A DNA stretch of 64,000 nt from JBMNOZ01 sp050943335 (GCA_050943335.1 JBMNOZ010000002.1:52950-116949); one strand, 5' to 3'; counted from the first letter of the stretch, positions 16,881-26,075 are shown. Made by a program: numbers and translations. The notes: a model not told the origin generated them from the sequence alone.

Positions 16881-17633
16881 TTATTTTAATCCTGTCTCTT
16901 TTTTTAAGCGAGCTATTTCAAAATCTTTTAAAGGCCGATACTCTCCCGGTTTTAAACTTTCCTCTAAGGTAAGGGAAGCAAAGGCAATTCTTTGTAAACG
17001 TACTACCGGGTAACCTACTTTTTCAAACATCCTTCGAACCTGCCTATTCCGGCCCTCGTGAATTGTTATTTCTACAGATGTTAAGTTGTCTCCTTCATTA
17101 CCTGTTCTTATTTTTCCAATTTTTGCCGGGTGAGTAAAGCCGTCCTCAAGCTCTACTCCACGCTCTAAACTCTTTAGAGCCTCTTTAGAAACGGGGCCTT
17201 TAACCCAGACCCGGTAAGTCTTGTCCACCTCATAACTGGGGTGGGTTAGCCTATAGGTCAAATCCCCGTCATTGGTCAGAAGAAGTAAGCCCGAGGTATT
17301 GTAATCCAAGCGTCCGACTGGATAGACTCGCTCTTTGACCTTTAAAAGATCCAATACTGTTTTTCTGTTTCTCGGGTCCTTGACGCTGGTTATTACTCCT
17401 TCGGGTTTATGTAAAAGATAATAAACGTGTTCTTGCTCTTGTACAGTAAATTTTTTATTCCTGATTTCAATTATATCCTCCGGAAAAACTTTCCGTCCCT
17501 GTTCTTTAACCACTTGACCGTTAACTTTCACCAATCCCTGGCTGATTAATTCCTCCGCTTCACGCCGCGAAGCAAGACCTAAACGAGCGATTACCTTTTG
17601 CAAACGTTGAGGTTGGTAAGCATTGTTATCCAT
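16881..17633 (-). CDS. rluB: 23S rRNA pseudouridine synthase, RluB family
   Basis: The 250-residue protein has an N-terminal S4 RNA-binding domain (RLQKVIARLGLASRREAEELI, residues about 9-29) and a RsuA/RluB catalytic domain. The catalytic aspartate lies in PVGRLDYNTSGLLLLTNDG (about 110-128), and GRNRQVRRMFEKVGYPVVRL follows near 200. Such enzymes make one pseudouridine in the peptidyl-transferase region of 23S rRNA. Following spmA-spmB is the standard clostridial order. The start is ATG 17633. Confidence 0.93.
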   Translation of the reverse strand: MDNNAYQPQRLQKVIARLGLASRREAEELISQGLVKVNGQVVKEQGRKVFPEDIIEIRNKKFTVQEQEHVYYLLHKPEGVITSVKDPRNRKTVLDLLKVKERVYPVGRLDYNTSGLLLLTNDGDLTYRLTHPSYEVDKTYRVWVKGPVSKEALKSLERGVELEDGFTHPAKIGKIRTGNEGDNLTSVEITIHEGRNRQVRRMFEKVGYPVVRLQRIAFASLTLEESLKPGEYRPLKDFEIARLKKETGLK

Positions 17634-17687
17634 TGTTTAAATTCCTTTTGCCAAAAACTATTAAAATAATTATACCACGGAATATTC

Positions 17688-18227
17688 TTAACCAAAAACC
17701 TTAGAGACAATCCAAATGGAAGCCACTAACCCTGTGGCATCCGCCAATAAGCCCACTTTAAGGGCATATTTATGTCTTTTAATTCCCACCGAACCGAAGT
17801 AGACCGCCAAGACAAAAAAGGTCGTATCTGTGCTTCCCTGGAGGGTGGAAGCCAAACGGCCGATAAAGGAGTCTGCCCCATACTGGTGGATTAGCTGGGT
17901 GGCAACTCCTAAGGACCCCGACCCGCTTAAGGGCCTCATAATTGCTAAGGGAATTACGCTTAAAAGGTCAGAATTCCACCCCATTTTTATAAATAATGGT
18001 CTGCTTAAATCGGTAATTATCTCCAAGGCTCCGGAATCGACAAAAACACGAATAGAAACCAGCATTCCGATCAAAAAAGGAATAATTTTAACCGCTGTTT
18101 TAAAACCTTGCTCCGCACCCTCAATAAATGTTTCGTACACCGGTACTTTTCGGAGATACCCGTACAGGGGAACAAAAAACAATATGAAAGGAATGATCCA
18201 TCTAGCTAGCTCAGTAATAATAATCAT
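17688..18227 (-). CDS. spmB: Spore maturation protein B
   Basis: SpmB acts with SpmA in the developing spore and is needed for normal core dehydration and heat resistance; both carry a nucleoside-recognition (Gate) fold and are membrane proteins. The 179-residue protein has about five membrane segments. Family motifs seen are FIEGAEQGFKTAVKIIPFLIGMLV (about residues 34-57), PLAIMRPLSGSGSLGV (about 110-125) and QGSTDTTFFVLAVYFGSVGIKRHKYAL. The start overlaps the spmA stop by four bases (ATGA), so the two are coupled. Confidence 0.95.
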   Translation of the reverse strand: MIIITELARWIIPFILFFVPLYGYLRKVPVYETFIEGAEQGFKTAVKIIPFLIGMLVSIRVFVDSGALEIITDLSRPLFIKMGWNSDLLSVIPLAIMRPLSGSGSLGVATQLIHQYGADSFIGRLASTLQGSTDTTFFVLAVYFGSVGIKRHKYALKVGLLADATGLVASIWIVSKVFG

Positions 18228-18805
18228 GGAGCATTCCTCTTACGGAAAATAAAATCAACGATAATGGCCATGCTCATAGCGCAAGCAGTGGCAAAGATTG
18301 TCGTGCCGATAATTTCCGTGGGATTTAGGGAGCCTGCCTTCATCCGCACTCCTATAATGGAAGCCGGAACAAGGGTAATACAAGATGTGTTTAGAGCCAG
18401 AAACGTTATCATCGCTGGGCTGGCAGTATCCGGGTTCGGATTTTCTTTTTGTAATTCTTGCATCGCCTTTAACCCAAAAGGTGTGGCTGCGTTCCCAAGC
18501 CCCAATATATTTGCGCAAAGATTCATAATTATCGGTCCGAAGGCAGGACTATCTTTTCTTAAGGAAGGAAATAACTTTCTAATCGCCGGGGCACAGACTT
18601 TAGCTAAAGTCTGGATCATACCAGCTTTTTCCGCGATATGCATTATGCCCAACCAGAGGCTCATTATTCCCATTAATTGAATAGCAACCTCAATCCCCAA
18701 TTCGGCAGCTTTAAGAGCCGATTCGGTTACTTGATCAATATTGCCGGTTACAGCCGCTGTCAAAATACCGATTAACAACATGATCAGCCAAATCAGATTG
18801 ACCAT
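18224..18805 (-). CDS. spmA: Spore maturation protein A
   Basis: SpmA is the partner of SpmB in spore core dehydration. The 193-residue protein has about five membrane segments with the Gate-domain motifs: MSLWLGIMHIAEKAGM (about residues 48-63), NLCANILGLGNAATPFGLKAMQEL (about 94-117) and NTSCITLVPASIIGVR (about 138-153). It is the first gene of spmA-spmB-rluB, and ytfJ lies 57 bases upstream on the same strand. Confidence 0.95.
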   Translation of the reverse strand: MVNLIWLIMLLIGILTAAVTGNIDQVTESALKAAELGIEVAIQLMGIMSLWLGIMHIAEKAGMIQTLAKVCAPAIRKLFPSLRKDSPAFGPIIMNLCANILGLGNAATPFGLKAMQELQKENPNPDTASPAMITFLALNTSCITLVPASIIGVRMKAGSLNPTEIIGTTIFATACAMSMAIIVDFIFRKRNAP

Positions 18806-18861
18806 TAGAAAAATCCCCCCGCCTAAATGTATGTATTGGCTAGGGAGATTAGAAGAGCGAA

Positions 18862-19299
18862 CTAAAAGGGATTATTTTTTTCCTCACAGGTTGTTTCTTT
18901 CGGTTTTTTATTCTTTTGAATCAGGTGAGAAAATTTCTCCATCAAATTTGGCATCTCATCGATTAGCCTTTCCACCAAGGCATTGCCCTCTATGGGAAGA
19001 AGTCTTATTTGCTCCTGACTGACAACTAAAAAACCTACCGGTTTAACTGAAACCCCCCCTCCGCTTCCCCCTCCAAAGGGCATTTTAGAATTTTCTTCGC
19101 TTTTTTTATTCTCCTCACTGACGACTGAAGGGAATTCACTTCCGCCAGCGGCAAAACCGCAGGAAACCTTGGAAACAGGTATAATTACTGATCCGGAAGG
19201 TGTCTCGACCGGATCGCCAATTACAGTATTGACATTAATCATTTTTTGGATGCTTTCCATTGCTGTTTTCATAAGGGTTTCAATGGGGTGCTCATCCAT
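18862..19299 (-). CDS. ytfJ: Spore protein GerW/YtfJ family
   Basis: The 145-residue protein starts MDEHPIETLMKTAMESIQKMINVNTVIGDPV and has the YtfJ/GerW core IIPVSKVSCGFAAGGSEF followed by the glycine-rich FGGGSGGGVSVKPVGFLVV (about residues 74-92). YtfJ proteins are found in spores and are linked to germination. The start has GGAGGG upstream and overlaps the DUF2953 stop by eight bases. The ytfI-ytfJ-spmA-spmB order is standard in spore formers. Confidence 0.94.
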   Translation of the reverse strand: MDEHPIETLMKTAMESIQKMINVNTVIGDPVETPSGSVIIPVSKVSCGFAAGGSEFPSVVSEENKKSEENSKMPFGGGSGGGVSVKPVGFLVVSQEQIRLLPIEGNALVERLIDEMPNLMEKFSHLIQKNKKPKETTCEEKNNPF

Positions 19300-20002
19300 T
19301 AGGTCTGTCCCTCCTGTTCTTTAGAATAAGCCATATTATTTTTAAAGCCGTAAAAATAATATGGCTTATTTTTAAATTTAATATGCAGTTCAGCCGACCT
19401 GAAAACAAAACTGTATTATACCTGGGAATAACGTTTAAAAAAATGTCCTCACTGCGGACTTCAAACAACCGACAACATTTGCTCTTCATATTTGTGAGAA
19501 AAATCCAAATTCCACCCGCTACCAAACCGGTCTGAGCAGCATCTTCTAATCCGATCTGAATCTCGGCTTTTAACTCCTGGACCTTAATTTTCTTGTAAAA
19601 TTCTTTTATTTTTTTAGCCAGCTCCTTTCTAAGCCTTACCATCCCAGCCCAGGAATAAACATAATGCCTTTTTATTTCAGAAATATTGTGTTTTAAAAAT
19701 AAATAGCGTTTCGTTTTTTGAGGGTCATTTTTCTCAAATAATTGTTCTCCCCCAGATAAATCGGCAAGAAAGTTATCAATTAAACCTTTTAGTCCAGAAG
19801 CTATCATTTCTTTTGGAATATTGATTTCTACGCTGAATTTGAGAAAAAGAAATTTGAAATCAGCAATGATTTGACTGCCCAGCCGATTAAAGGTGTAAAC
19901 AAAACTTATTCTTATTCTTATCATTAACAAAATCATTATCCAAATAAAAACTACGGATAATAAAGCCAGTGTTCTCACGGCGTTCTTCCTTACAATAGTC
20001 AT
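19292..20002 (-). CDS. DUF2953 (YtfI-like) membrane protein
   Basis: The 236-residue protein has an N-terminal membrane segment (LALLSVVFIWIMILLMI, about residues 12-28). DUF2953-type features follow: ISFVYTFNRLGSQIIADFKFLFLKFSVEI, then a middle charged helix region and the YSWAGMVRLRKELAKKIKEFY helix. The C-terminal AAQTGLVAGGIWIF is typical for the family. In Bacillus the relative YtfI is made in the mother cell. It overlaps ytfJ by eight bases. A perfect 20-base inverted repeat (19325-19370) lies inside its last codons. Confidence 0.85.
   Translation of the reverse strand: MTIVRKNAVRTLALLSVVFIWIMILLMIRIRISFVYTFNRLGSQIIADFKFLFLKFSVEINIPKEMIASGLKGLIDNFLADLSGGEQLFEKNDPQKTKRYLFLKHNISEIKRHYVYSWAGMVRLRKELAKKIKEFYKKIKVQELKAEIQIGLEDAAQTGLVAGGIWIFLTNMKSKCCRLFEVRSEDIFLNVIPRYNTVLFSGRLNCILNLKISHIIFTALKIIWLILKNRRDRPNG
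19325..19370. repeat. Perfect 20-bp hairpin in the end of the DUF2953 gene
   Basis: AATAAGCCATATTATTTTTA (19325-19344) pairs perfectly with its complement at 19351-19370 across the loop AAGCCG. On the plus strand it is followed by five T, like a terminator against antisense transcription. On the minus strand it forms in the mRNA just before the ytfJ ribosome binding site. Confidence 0.8.
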
Positions 20003-20214
20003 TAATTAACTAAAGATTTTTGTAATTCGCAGTAACATTATATTTTTTCCAAATATTTATTATTTATTATTTTTCGTGAATATTCTCCTTAAGGCTTTGG
20101 TCTGAAATTTTAAAAAGAGGCAAAAAACGGTCTGAAACTGTTTAAAACACTTTAAGGATATTTCTCGCTAAAAAGGAAATATTATAGGCACGATTCTTTT
20201 AAAGGAGAATGACT

Positions 20215-21666
20215 GTGACATTTGCCAAGTTTTTTCCCCTTGTGCTTACTGCTCTTTATCTTATAAATATTCTTTTAGCCTTCACCGTGATATTCTTAGA
20301 AAGAAAGGATCCTACTTCGACTCTGGTCTGGATCCTTGTTCTTTTCTTACTACCCCTTATCGGGGCTCTACTTTATGTATTGTTGTCGCAAAACCTTACT
20401 CGTAAAAAAGTATTTAAATTGGATAGCCAGCAAAAACGGCTTTATAACTCGCTTTTACAAAAGGAAATCGAAGATCTTAATAAGGGCAAGCTTCATTTTA
20501 ATGATCCGAAAATTAAGAATTATAAAGATTTAATCCATTTGCATCATATTCAAAGCCAGGCTTTTTTTACTCAAAACAATACTGTCGATATTTTTACCGC
20601 AGGGCAAGAAAAGTTTAGGGACTTATTTAAGCAAATCGCTACTGCCAAGGACCATGTCCATGTTTTATACTTTATTATTAAGAGGGATTCTCTTGGCAAA
20701 CAACTAATAAGAATCCTAACCGAAAAAGCCCGCGAAGGGGTGGAGGTAAGGCTCTTAGTCGATGCTTTAGGGAATAAACTCCATAATAAAGACTTTAAAC
20801 CTTTGATCGAAGCCGGAGGGAAAGTAGTTAAATTTTTTCCGTCCCTAATAAGTTACATTAATTTACAGATGAATTATAGAAACCATAGAAAATTAGTTGT
20901 GATTGATGGCCAAATAGCCTATCTCGGAGGCTTTAATATCGGAAAAGAATACCTCGGGTTAAATAGAACTTTAGGCTATTGGCGGGATACCCACTTGAAG
21001 ATTTCCGGTAACGCTGTCCATGAAATTCAAAAACGGTTTTTTAGCGATTGGAAAGTTGCGGCGGGTGAAGATCTTCCTCAACAAGCTAGGTATTTTCCGA
21101 TCCCTAAAAAAGCCGGAACCTGTGGAATTCAGATTGTTTCCAGCGGTCCCGACTCTTCTGAGGAACAAATAAAACGAGGGTACATCAAAATGATTAACGC
21201 TGCCAGAAGCAGCGTTTTCATTCAGACCCCATATTTTATACCTGATGAAAGCATTTTGGAGGCTTTAAAAATTGCTGTCCTCTCTGGGGTCGAAGTTAAA
21301 ATTATTATTCCTAATAAACCCGATCATTTATTTGTTTATTGGGTAACTTACTCCTATATCGGTGAACTCCTTCCTTACGGGGTCAAAGCTTATATTTATG
21401 AGAATGGTTTCTTACATGCCAAAACAATTGTCGTCGATCAAAGTATTTCTTCTGTGGGATCAGCAAATTTTGATATTCGCAGTTTTAAACTCAATTTTGA
21501 AATCAATGCTTTTATTTACGATTCCGCTGTCTCTTCTGAGCTCGCCCGGATTTTCGAAAAAGATTTACAAAACAGCCGGGAGCTGACTTTAGAAGAGTAT
21601 AAGAAACGTTCAAAAACAATAAAATTTAAAGAATCTATTTCGCGCCTTCTGGCCCCGGTTTTATAA
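20215..21666 (+). CDS. cls: Cardiolipin synthase
   Basis: Cls joins two phosphatidylglycerols to cardiolipin at the membrane. Starting at GTG 20215, with AAGGAG seven bases upstream, gives 483 residues; ATG 20209 is too close to that site. Two membrane segments lie at about residues 5-60. Two phospholipase D HKD motifs follow: HRKLVVIDGQIAYLGGFNIG near residue 220 and HAKTIVVDQSISSVGSANFD near 400. The protein ends ISRLLAPVL. The 3' end overlaps the convergent ybaK gene by six bases. Upstream the promoter region faces the DUF2953 gene. Confidence 0.94.
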   Translation: MTFAKFFPLVLTALYLINILLAFTVIFLERKDPTSTLVWILVLFLLPLIGALLYVLLSQNLTRKKVFKLDSQQKRLYNSLLQKEIEDLNKGKLHFNDPKIKNYKDLIHLHHIQSQAFFTQNNTVDIFTAGQEKFRDLFKQIATAKDHVHVLYFIIKRDSLGKQLIRILTEKAREGVEVRLLVDALGNKLHNKDFKPLIEAGGKVVKFFPSLISYINLQMNYRNHRKLVVIDGQIAYLGGFNIGKEYLGLNRTLGYWRDTHLKISGNAVHEIQKRFFSDWKVAAGEDLPQQARYFPIPKKAGTCGIQIVSSGPDSSEEQIKRGYIKMINAARSSVFIQTPYFIPDESILEALKIAVLSGVEVKIIIPNKPDHLFVYWVTYSYIGELLPYGVKAYIYENGFLHAKTIVVDQSISSVGSANFDIRSFKLNFEINAFIYDSAVSSELARIFEKDLQNSRELTLEEYKKRSKTIKFKESISRLLAPVL

Positions 21667-22143
21667 ACTAATTAAATCCGCAAATTTAGCTTTGGTAAGT
21701 TTGCTTAAATCTTGAGGTTTCAGTTTTACCTGGAGACCGATTCTCCCTGCACTGACTATAATATATTCATATTGAGAAGCAATTTCTTCGATAAAAGTAG
21801 GATACTCCTTTTTCATCCCTATTGGAGGACAACCTCCGTGAACATAACCTGTGGCTGGCAAAAGATCCTTTGTTTTCAGCATTTCAATCCGTTTGTCCCG
21901 GGCTGCCTCTGCCTCCTTTTTTAAATCCAGTGAATAACTGGCCGGGATAACAAAGACATTGATGCCGGTATTTTTTCCGACCGCCACTAAAGTTTTAAAC
22001 ACTAGATCAGGATCAAAGCCTATTTTTTTAGCCACCGAAACAGCATCGATTTGACCATCGTTAACCTCATACTCGTACAATTGATACTCTATGGCCTGGG
22101 CTTCTAGAATTCTAATAGCGTTAGTTTTATGAATTGTTACCAT
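21661..22143 (-). CDS. ybaK: YbaK/EbsC-family Cys-tRNA(Pro) deacylase
   Basis: YbaK hydrolyses mischarged Cys-tRNA(Pro), protecting proline codons. Starting at ATG 22143, with GGAGG upstream, gives 160 residues, the family length; an upstream frame to 22203 adds 20 residues over the Fur-family gene. Seen are the editing-domain strands with VFKTLVAVGK, FVIPASYSLDLKKEAEAARDKRIEM, and YVHGGCPPIGMKKEYPTFIEE (about residues 98-118), which holds the conserved GG-P-G loop. It lies next to the Fur-family gene on the same strand. Confidence 0.92.
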   Translation of the reverse strand: MVTIHKTNAIRILEAQAIEYQLYEYEVNDGQIDAVSVAKKIGFDPDLVFKTLVAVGKNTGINVFVIPASYSLDLKKEAEAARDKRIEMLKTKDLLPATGYVHGGCPPIGMKKEYPTFIEEIASQYEYIIVSAGRIGLQVKLKPQDLSKLTKAKFADLISL

Positions 22144-22184
22144 TTTTGCCTCCAAATGAGCCAAAAAGAGAATTCCAAATTTGG

Positions 22185-22619
22185 TTACTGGTTTTTTAAA
22201 CACTGATCACAGTATCCGTAGAACTTCACACGGTGGTTGACCACTTTAAATTTATTTTTTTTATAAATTCTTTCTTCGATTGACCCTAACAGGTCCTCTT
22301 CCAGCTCCTGAATAGAACCGCATTCTAAGCAAATTAGGTGATGATGGCGATGTTCTTCTTCATCTTTAACTATCTCATATCTGCGAAAGCCGTCTTCGAA
22401 ATCGACGCCATAGATAAGGGATATATCCTCTAAAAGAGCAAGGGTTCTGTAAACAGTTGCCACCCCTATTTCTGGAAATTTCTTTTGCACAAGTTCATAG
22501 ATTTCCTGACTATTTAAATGTTTTCCCTCATTTTCTAACAAAACTTCGAAGACATGCTGTCTCTGACTGGTAAAACGATATCCCTTTTCTTTCAAAATTT
22601 TGTTCAAATCTTTCGTCAC
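22185..22619 (-). CDS. Fur-family metal or peroxide sensing repressor
   Basis: The 144-residue regulator (GTG 22619; a TTG at 22646 is also open) has the Fur winged helix (KGYRFTSQRQHVFEVLLENEGKHL, then ATVYRTLALLEDISLI). The metal-binding C-terminal half follows, with HRHHHLICLECGSIQEL and a second zinc cysteine pair in YGYCDQC. Four cysteines suggest a structural zinc. Whether it senses Fe (Fur), Zn (Zur) or peroxide (PerR) cannot be decided from the sequence. It overlaps no promoter motif that I can recognise. It lies between ybaK and the shortened HD gene. Confidence 0.9.
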   Translation of the reverse strand: MTKDLNKILKEKGYRFTSQRQHVFEVLLENEGKHLNSQEIYELVQKKFPEIGVATVYRTLALLEDISLIYGVDFEDGFRRYEIVKDEEEHRHHHLICLECGSIQELEEDLLGSIEERIYKKNKFKVVNHRVKFYGYCDQCLKNQ

Positions 22620-22642
22620 ACCATCAGCCCCTACCGATAAAA

Positions 22643-22966
22643 TCAATATTTTTGAAGAATCGCCCGACGCATTCCCAGATAAATTAGACTATACAGACGG
22701 GTATAATACTCCTTTATAGCTAAGCATTTATCGGCAAACGTTGTAACCCAAGCTTCGTAAGATCTTGGTAAACCGACTGGAAACATATGATTGACAATAA
22801 GCTTTTGGGAGATTCGATATGCTAAATAAGCGACGTCTAAAGAATGCTCAAAAACTGATCCGTAATGATGAGGAATTTCTTTCATTTTTTGGTATTCCTC
22901 ATTTTCAATAATCGGCTCGGCAACCCTTAGAAAAAAGTCATCATATTTAGTAAGTATAGTCTTCAC
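22643..22966 (-). pseudogene. HD-domain phosphohydrolase with an in-frame deletion of its catalytic core
   Basis: The 107-codon frame is open, but it joins two parts of a longer protein. The first part (residues about 1-56, HHYGSVFEHSLDVAYLAYRISQKL) matches the start of a family of small clostridial HD phosphohydrolases. The second (about 57-107, VNHMFPVGLPRSYEAWVTTFADKCLAIKE) matches their end. In relatives about 60 residues containing the metal-binding L-L-H-D core lie between these parts, so the HD dyad is lost. The start is GTG 22966 with a poor binding site. It is probably inactive. Confidence 0.7.
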
Positions 22967-23038
22967 CCTTTCCGTTCTTCAGTTATCTCATTTATATACG
23001 GATAAGTCTAACAAGAACAATACCAATGAAAACCAGCC

Positions 23039-23896
23039 TTACTGTTTCGAGATATAAATTAAACCGATTGTCTTTTTGCCGCAATGGCTGGAAATAACAC
23101 AACCAGCATTAGTAATGATAAACTCAATTTCCGGCAATTTGTTTTGCAAATTTTTCTTAAGATAATCTGCTTCTTCTTCACTGCCTAAAGAATGAGTAAT
23201 AAATACCCGTTGGTAATCGATATTGGACCCTTCCTTGATTAAATTTTCCATTAGCCTATTAAGAGCCCGTTCTTTACTCCCCCGAACTTTATCAGCGACA
23301 AACATTTTCCCATCCTTAACACCGATAGTGGGTCTGAGTCGCAAAGTGGTAGCAATTAAATTTTGAAGGGCATTACATCTCCCACCCTTATAGAGATACT
23401 CCATAGTATCAATAATAAAGTTCACCTTCACTTTAGGAACCAATTCCTGAATTTTAGAGACAATCTCTTCAATCTCGTTTCCGGCTGCCGCCATCTCTGC
23501 CGCCACCAAGACCAAGGACCCAATTCCGGAAGACAAGTTCTGGGAATCAATTACAAAAATTCGCCCCTCTGGAAATTGGGAAGCGGCAGTAACCGCATTT
23601 TGATAAGTAGAAGACATCTCTTTAGATATAGTTATTACTATAATATCGTATCCTTGTTGTATGTACGGAGTGTAATAATCAGTAAAATCAAAAGGCGGGG
23701 GCGCAGCGGTTTTAGGTAGAGTCCCCAAATTCTCTACGTTTTTAAACAAGTCCTTAGGCTTCAGTTCCACACCATCTTTATAATGATTCTCCGCAAAACA
23801 CACATAGAGTGGTACAACGTCTATTTCGTATTTTTGCAAAATATCTGGGCTTAAATCATTGGTACTATCGGTAATAATCTTAATTTTACGGGCCAT
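23039..23896 (-). CDS. DegV-family fatty-acid-binding protein
   Basis: DegV proteins bind single fatty acids and, as FakB subunits, hand them to the kinase FakA for phosphorylation. Starting at ATG 23896, six bases after GGAGGAG, gives 285 residues. It has KIKIITDSTNDLSPDILQKY at the start, FDSYT-type LPKTAAPPPFDFTDYY near residue 60 and SSGIGSLVLVAAEMAAAG near 125. The C-terminal domain ends ITNAGCVISSHCGKKTIGLIYI (the conserved H-x-G-x-x-x-G). No fakA gene is seen in the window. Confidence 0.92.
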   Translation of the reverse strand: MARKIKIITDSTNDLSPDILQKYEIDVVPLYVCFAENHYKDGVELKPKDLFKNVENLGTLPKTAAPPPFDFTDYYTPYIQQGYDIIVITISKEMSSTYQNAVTAASQFPEGRIFVIDSQNLSSGIGSLVLVAAEMAAAGNEIEEIVSKIQELVPKVKVNFIIDTMEYLYKGGRCNALQNLIATTLRLRPTIGVKDGKMFVADKVRGSKERALNRLMENLIKEGSNIDYQRVFITHSLGSEEEADYLKKNLQNKLPEIEFIITNAGCVISSHCGKKTIGLIYISKQ

Positions 23897-24014
23897 GCTC
23901 ATCTCCTCCAGTCTCTGCGAGTCTTTCCTTGCTTATTATGCTGTTAATGTAATAATTGTAAGTAAATGATTCTTAGCGGAACTAATTACTACAGTTCCGT
24001 TTTTCGATTTTTCC

Positions 24015-24563
24015 CTACCCAGATTCTATCATCCAAGCTTCTTCCTTAAAAACACCCTCTAGAAGAACACCCTCTAGGCTTAAGAGGGCTTTCTTCCTCT
24101 CCAAACCGCCAGCATACCCGGTTAAGCTTTTATTGGCTCCGATTACCCGATGGCAGGGGATTAAAATAGAAATAGGATTATGCCCTACAGCCCCTCCTAC
24201 CGCTTGGGCGGACATGGATTTTAAACCGTGAGCAGAAGCATAGATTTTAGCAATCCCACCATAGGTCATAACCTTCCCATAGGGAATGGTCATTAAAATA
24301 TCCCAAATAGCCTCTTGAAATCTTGTTCCCAAGGGAGCCAGTTTAAGATTAAACTCCTCCAACCCAGCCCTTTGGCCAGTAAAATAATTTTTAAGCCAGG
24401 AACGTACAGCATGAAAGACAGCATGGTCTGGCCGACTTTCCCAGGCTTGAATTTGCTTTGGAAAATATTTTTGGTCCTTAAACCAAAGACCGGTTAGCGC
24501 TCCATGCCGGGCCGCTCCAATCATTTCTCCCAGAGGTGTCTCTATAGTACAAGTATAAAACAT
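24015..24563 (-). CDS. ogt: Methylated-DNA-protein cysteine methyltransferase
   Basis: The 182-residue suicide enzyme takes the alkyl group from O6-alkylguanine in DNA. The helix-turn-helix IPYGKVMTYGGIAKI (about residues 88-102) and the active-site motif IPCHRVIGANKSLTGYAGGLERKKALL (about 134-160) are intact. The N-terminal ribonuclease-like domain is present. The start is ATG 24563. It is a single gene; a weak hairpin (24631-24655) separates it from hisC upstream. Confidence 0.95.
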   Translation of the reverse strand: MFYTCTIETPLGEMIGAARHGALTGLWFKDQKYFPKQIQAWESRPDHAVFHAVRSWLKNYFTGQRAGLEEFNLKLAPLGTRFQEAIWDILMTIPYGKVMTYGGIAKIYASAHGLKSMSAQAVGGAVGHNPISILIPCHRVIGANKSLTGYAGGLERKKALLSLEGVLLEGVFKEEAWMIESG

Positions 24564-24793
24564 TTCTATTTCCTTCTAACCCTAAAACCATATTTTTAAT
24601 TCCTTAATTATATCATAATTAACAAAATGAGTTGTATCCCGGCCAGGAATACAACCCCCAAAGCCAACTCAATAACTAGAACCTAAGAATATTATTTTAT
24701 ATAGCCAGAATACAAGTTCCGGCATATAAACTTCAACATCTTTTTAACCCCTTAAAAAAATCAATCCTTTTAAAAACCATTATACCGATCTTT

Positions 24794-25858
24794 TTAGACC
24801 GATAAAACAATTTCTTTTATATTTTCTAAAAAAATTTTCATTTCTTCTTCACTGCCTATACTGACCCGCAGAAAGTTATCTATCCTCGGAAGTCTAAAAT
24901 ATCTGACTAGAATTGCCCGTTCTTTTAATTCGGCAAATAAATCCTCCGCTTTTAAAATCGGATGTGAAATAAGGAGGAAATTAGTTTTGGAAGGGAGAGC
25001 TGTAAACCCAAGATCCTTAAGGGCAATAGCTGTTTTTCCTCGGGTAGCTATTATTTTTTTCCTGGTTTCTTCAAAATAGTCATTATCCTTAAAAGCCTCA
25101 AGAGCGCCGACTAAAGCCAACCTATCTAAAGTATAAGAATTGATAGAGTTTTTAATAGAATTTAGCCCTTGTATTAAATCTTTAGACCCTAAGGCAAAAC
25201 CCACTCTTAAGCCTGCTAAAGAACGAGACTTAGATAAGGTTTGAACAATCAAGAGATTAGGATATTTATTTAAAAGTCTAACAGCCGATTCCCCTCCGAA
25301 ATCAATATAGGCCTCATCTACAATTACAACACTTTCCAAGTTGCTCGCTAATATTTTTTCCACCCTTTCCAGCGGGGTAAAAATCCCGGTAGGGGCATTT
25401 GGATTTGGAAAGATTATTCCCCCATTATTTTTTAGAAAGGGGTCCAAAGGTAAAGTAAAATCCGAATTTAACTCTACGAGTTCATACTTTAGATCTAAAA
25501 GCCTAGCATATACAGGATAAAAACTGTAAGTGACATCAGGAAAAAGGATCGGTCTTTCAGGGTCAAAAAAAGCCATAAAAGCAAAAGCCAGAACTTCATC
25601 TGAGCCGTTGCCAACAAATACTTGTTCCTTCTTCAGGCCAAAATAGTCGGCAATTGTAATTCTTAATTCCAGACCTTCCGGATCGGGATACAATTTCAAC
25701 TTGGAATCAACGGCCCTTTTAATAGCTTCCTGGACTTTAGGGGAAGGCGGATAGGGGTTTTCATTAGTATTAAGTTTAATATAACTCTTATCTTGGGGTT
25801 GTTCCCCAGGGACATAAGGTTTTAGACCGCGCACTCGCCGGCTCCAGTATTTTGACAA
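24794..25858 (-). CDS. hisC: Histidinol-phosphate aminotransferase
   Basis: HisC makes histidinol phosphate from imidazole-acetol phosphate with glutamate, using PLP. The 354-residue protein has the family pattern: LNTNENPYPPSPKVQEAI near residue 30, VFVGNGSDEVL near 80, the PNPNAPTG substrate loop near 150, VDEAYIDFGGES near 182 and the PLP-lysine motif QTLSKSRSLAGLRVGFALGS near 206. The start is TTG 25858 with AAGGAG upstream. It is away from any his operon, so it could also serve in aromatic amino-acid synthesis. Confidence 0.9.
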   Translation of the reverse strand: MSKYWSRRVRGLKPYVPGEQPQDKSYIKLNTNENPYPPSPKVQEAIKRAVDSKLKLYPDPEGLELRITIADYFGLKKEQVFVGNGSDEVLAFAFMAFFDPERPILFPDVTYSFYPVYARLLDLKYELVELNSDFTLPLDPFLKNNGGIIFPNPNAPTGIFTPLERVEKILASNLESVVIVDEAYIDFGGESAVRLLNKYPNLLIVQTLSKSRSLAGLRVGFALGSKDLIQGLNSIKNSINSYTLDRLALVGALEAFKDNDYFEETRKKIIATRGKTAIALKDLGFTALPSKTNFLLISHPILKAEDLFAELKERAILVRYFRLPRIDNFLRVSIGSEEEMKIFLENIKEIVLSV

Positions 25859-26075
25859 TTGTCTCTATCTCCTTACAAATCTTAATAACTAAGGCGCCAT
25901 CTGAGCATTATGGCCATAGTAAATATATCATACCTAAAAAAACTTTTACATAATAGTCTAAACATTATTTCAGTTTGCTATTTCCTTGGATATTTTTTGA
26001 GGCCCGGGTTCAAAATAAACTTATAACTGACCTATTTTCGAAAACATTTTTTTAAATATCCGGAGGAATTTAATT

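Noticed and set aside
24631..24655. Hairpin GTTGTAT/ATACAAC between ogt and hisC
   Set aside because: The stem is only seven pairs with a long loop, and the T run is broken; too weak to call a terminator with confidence.
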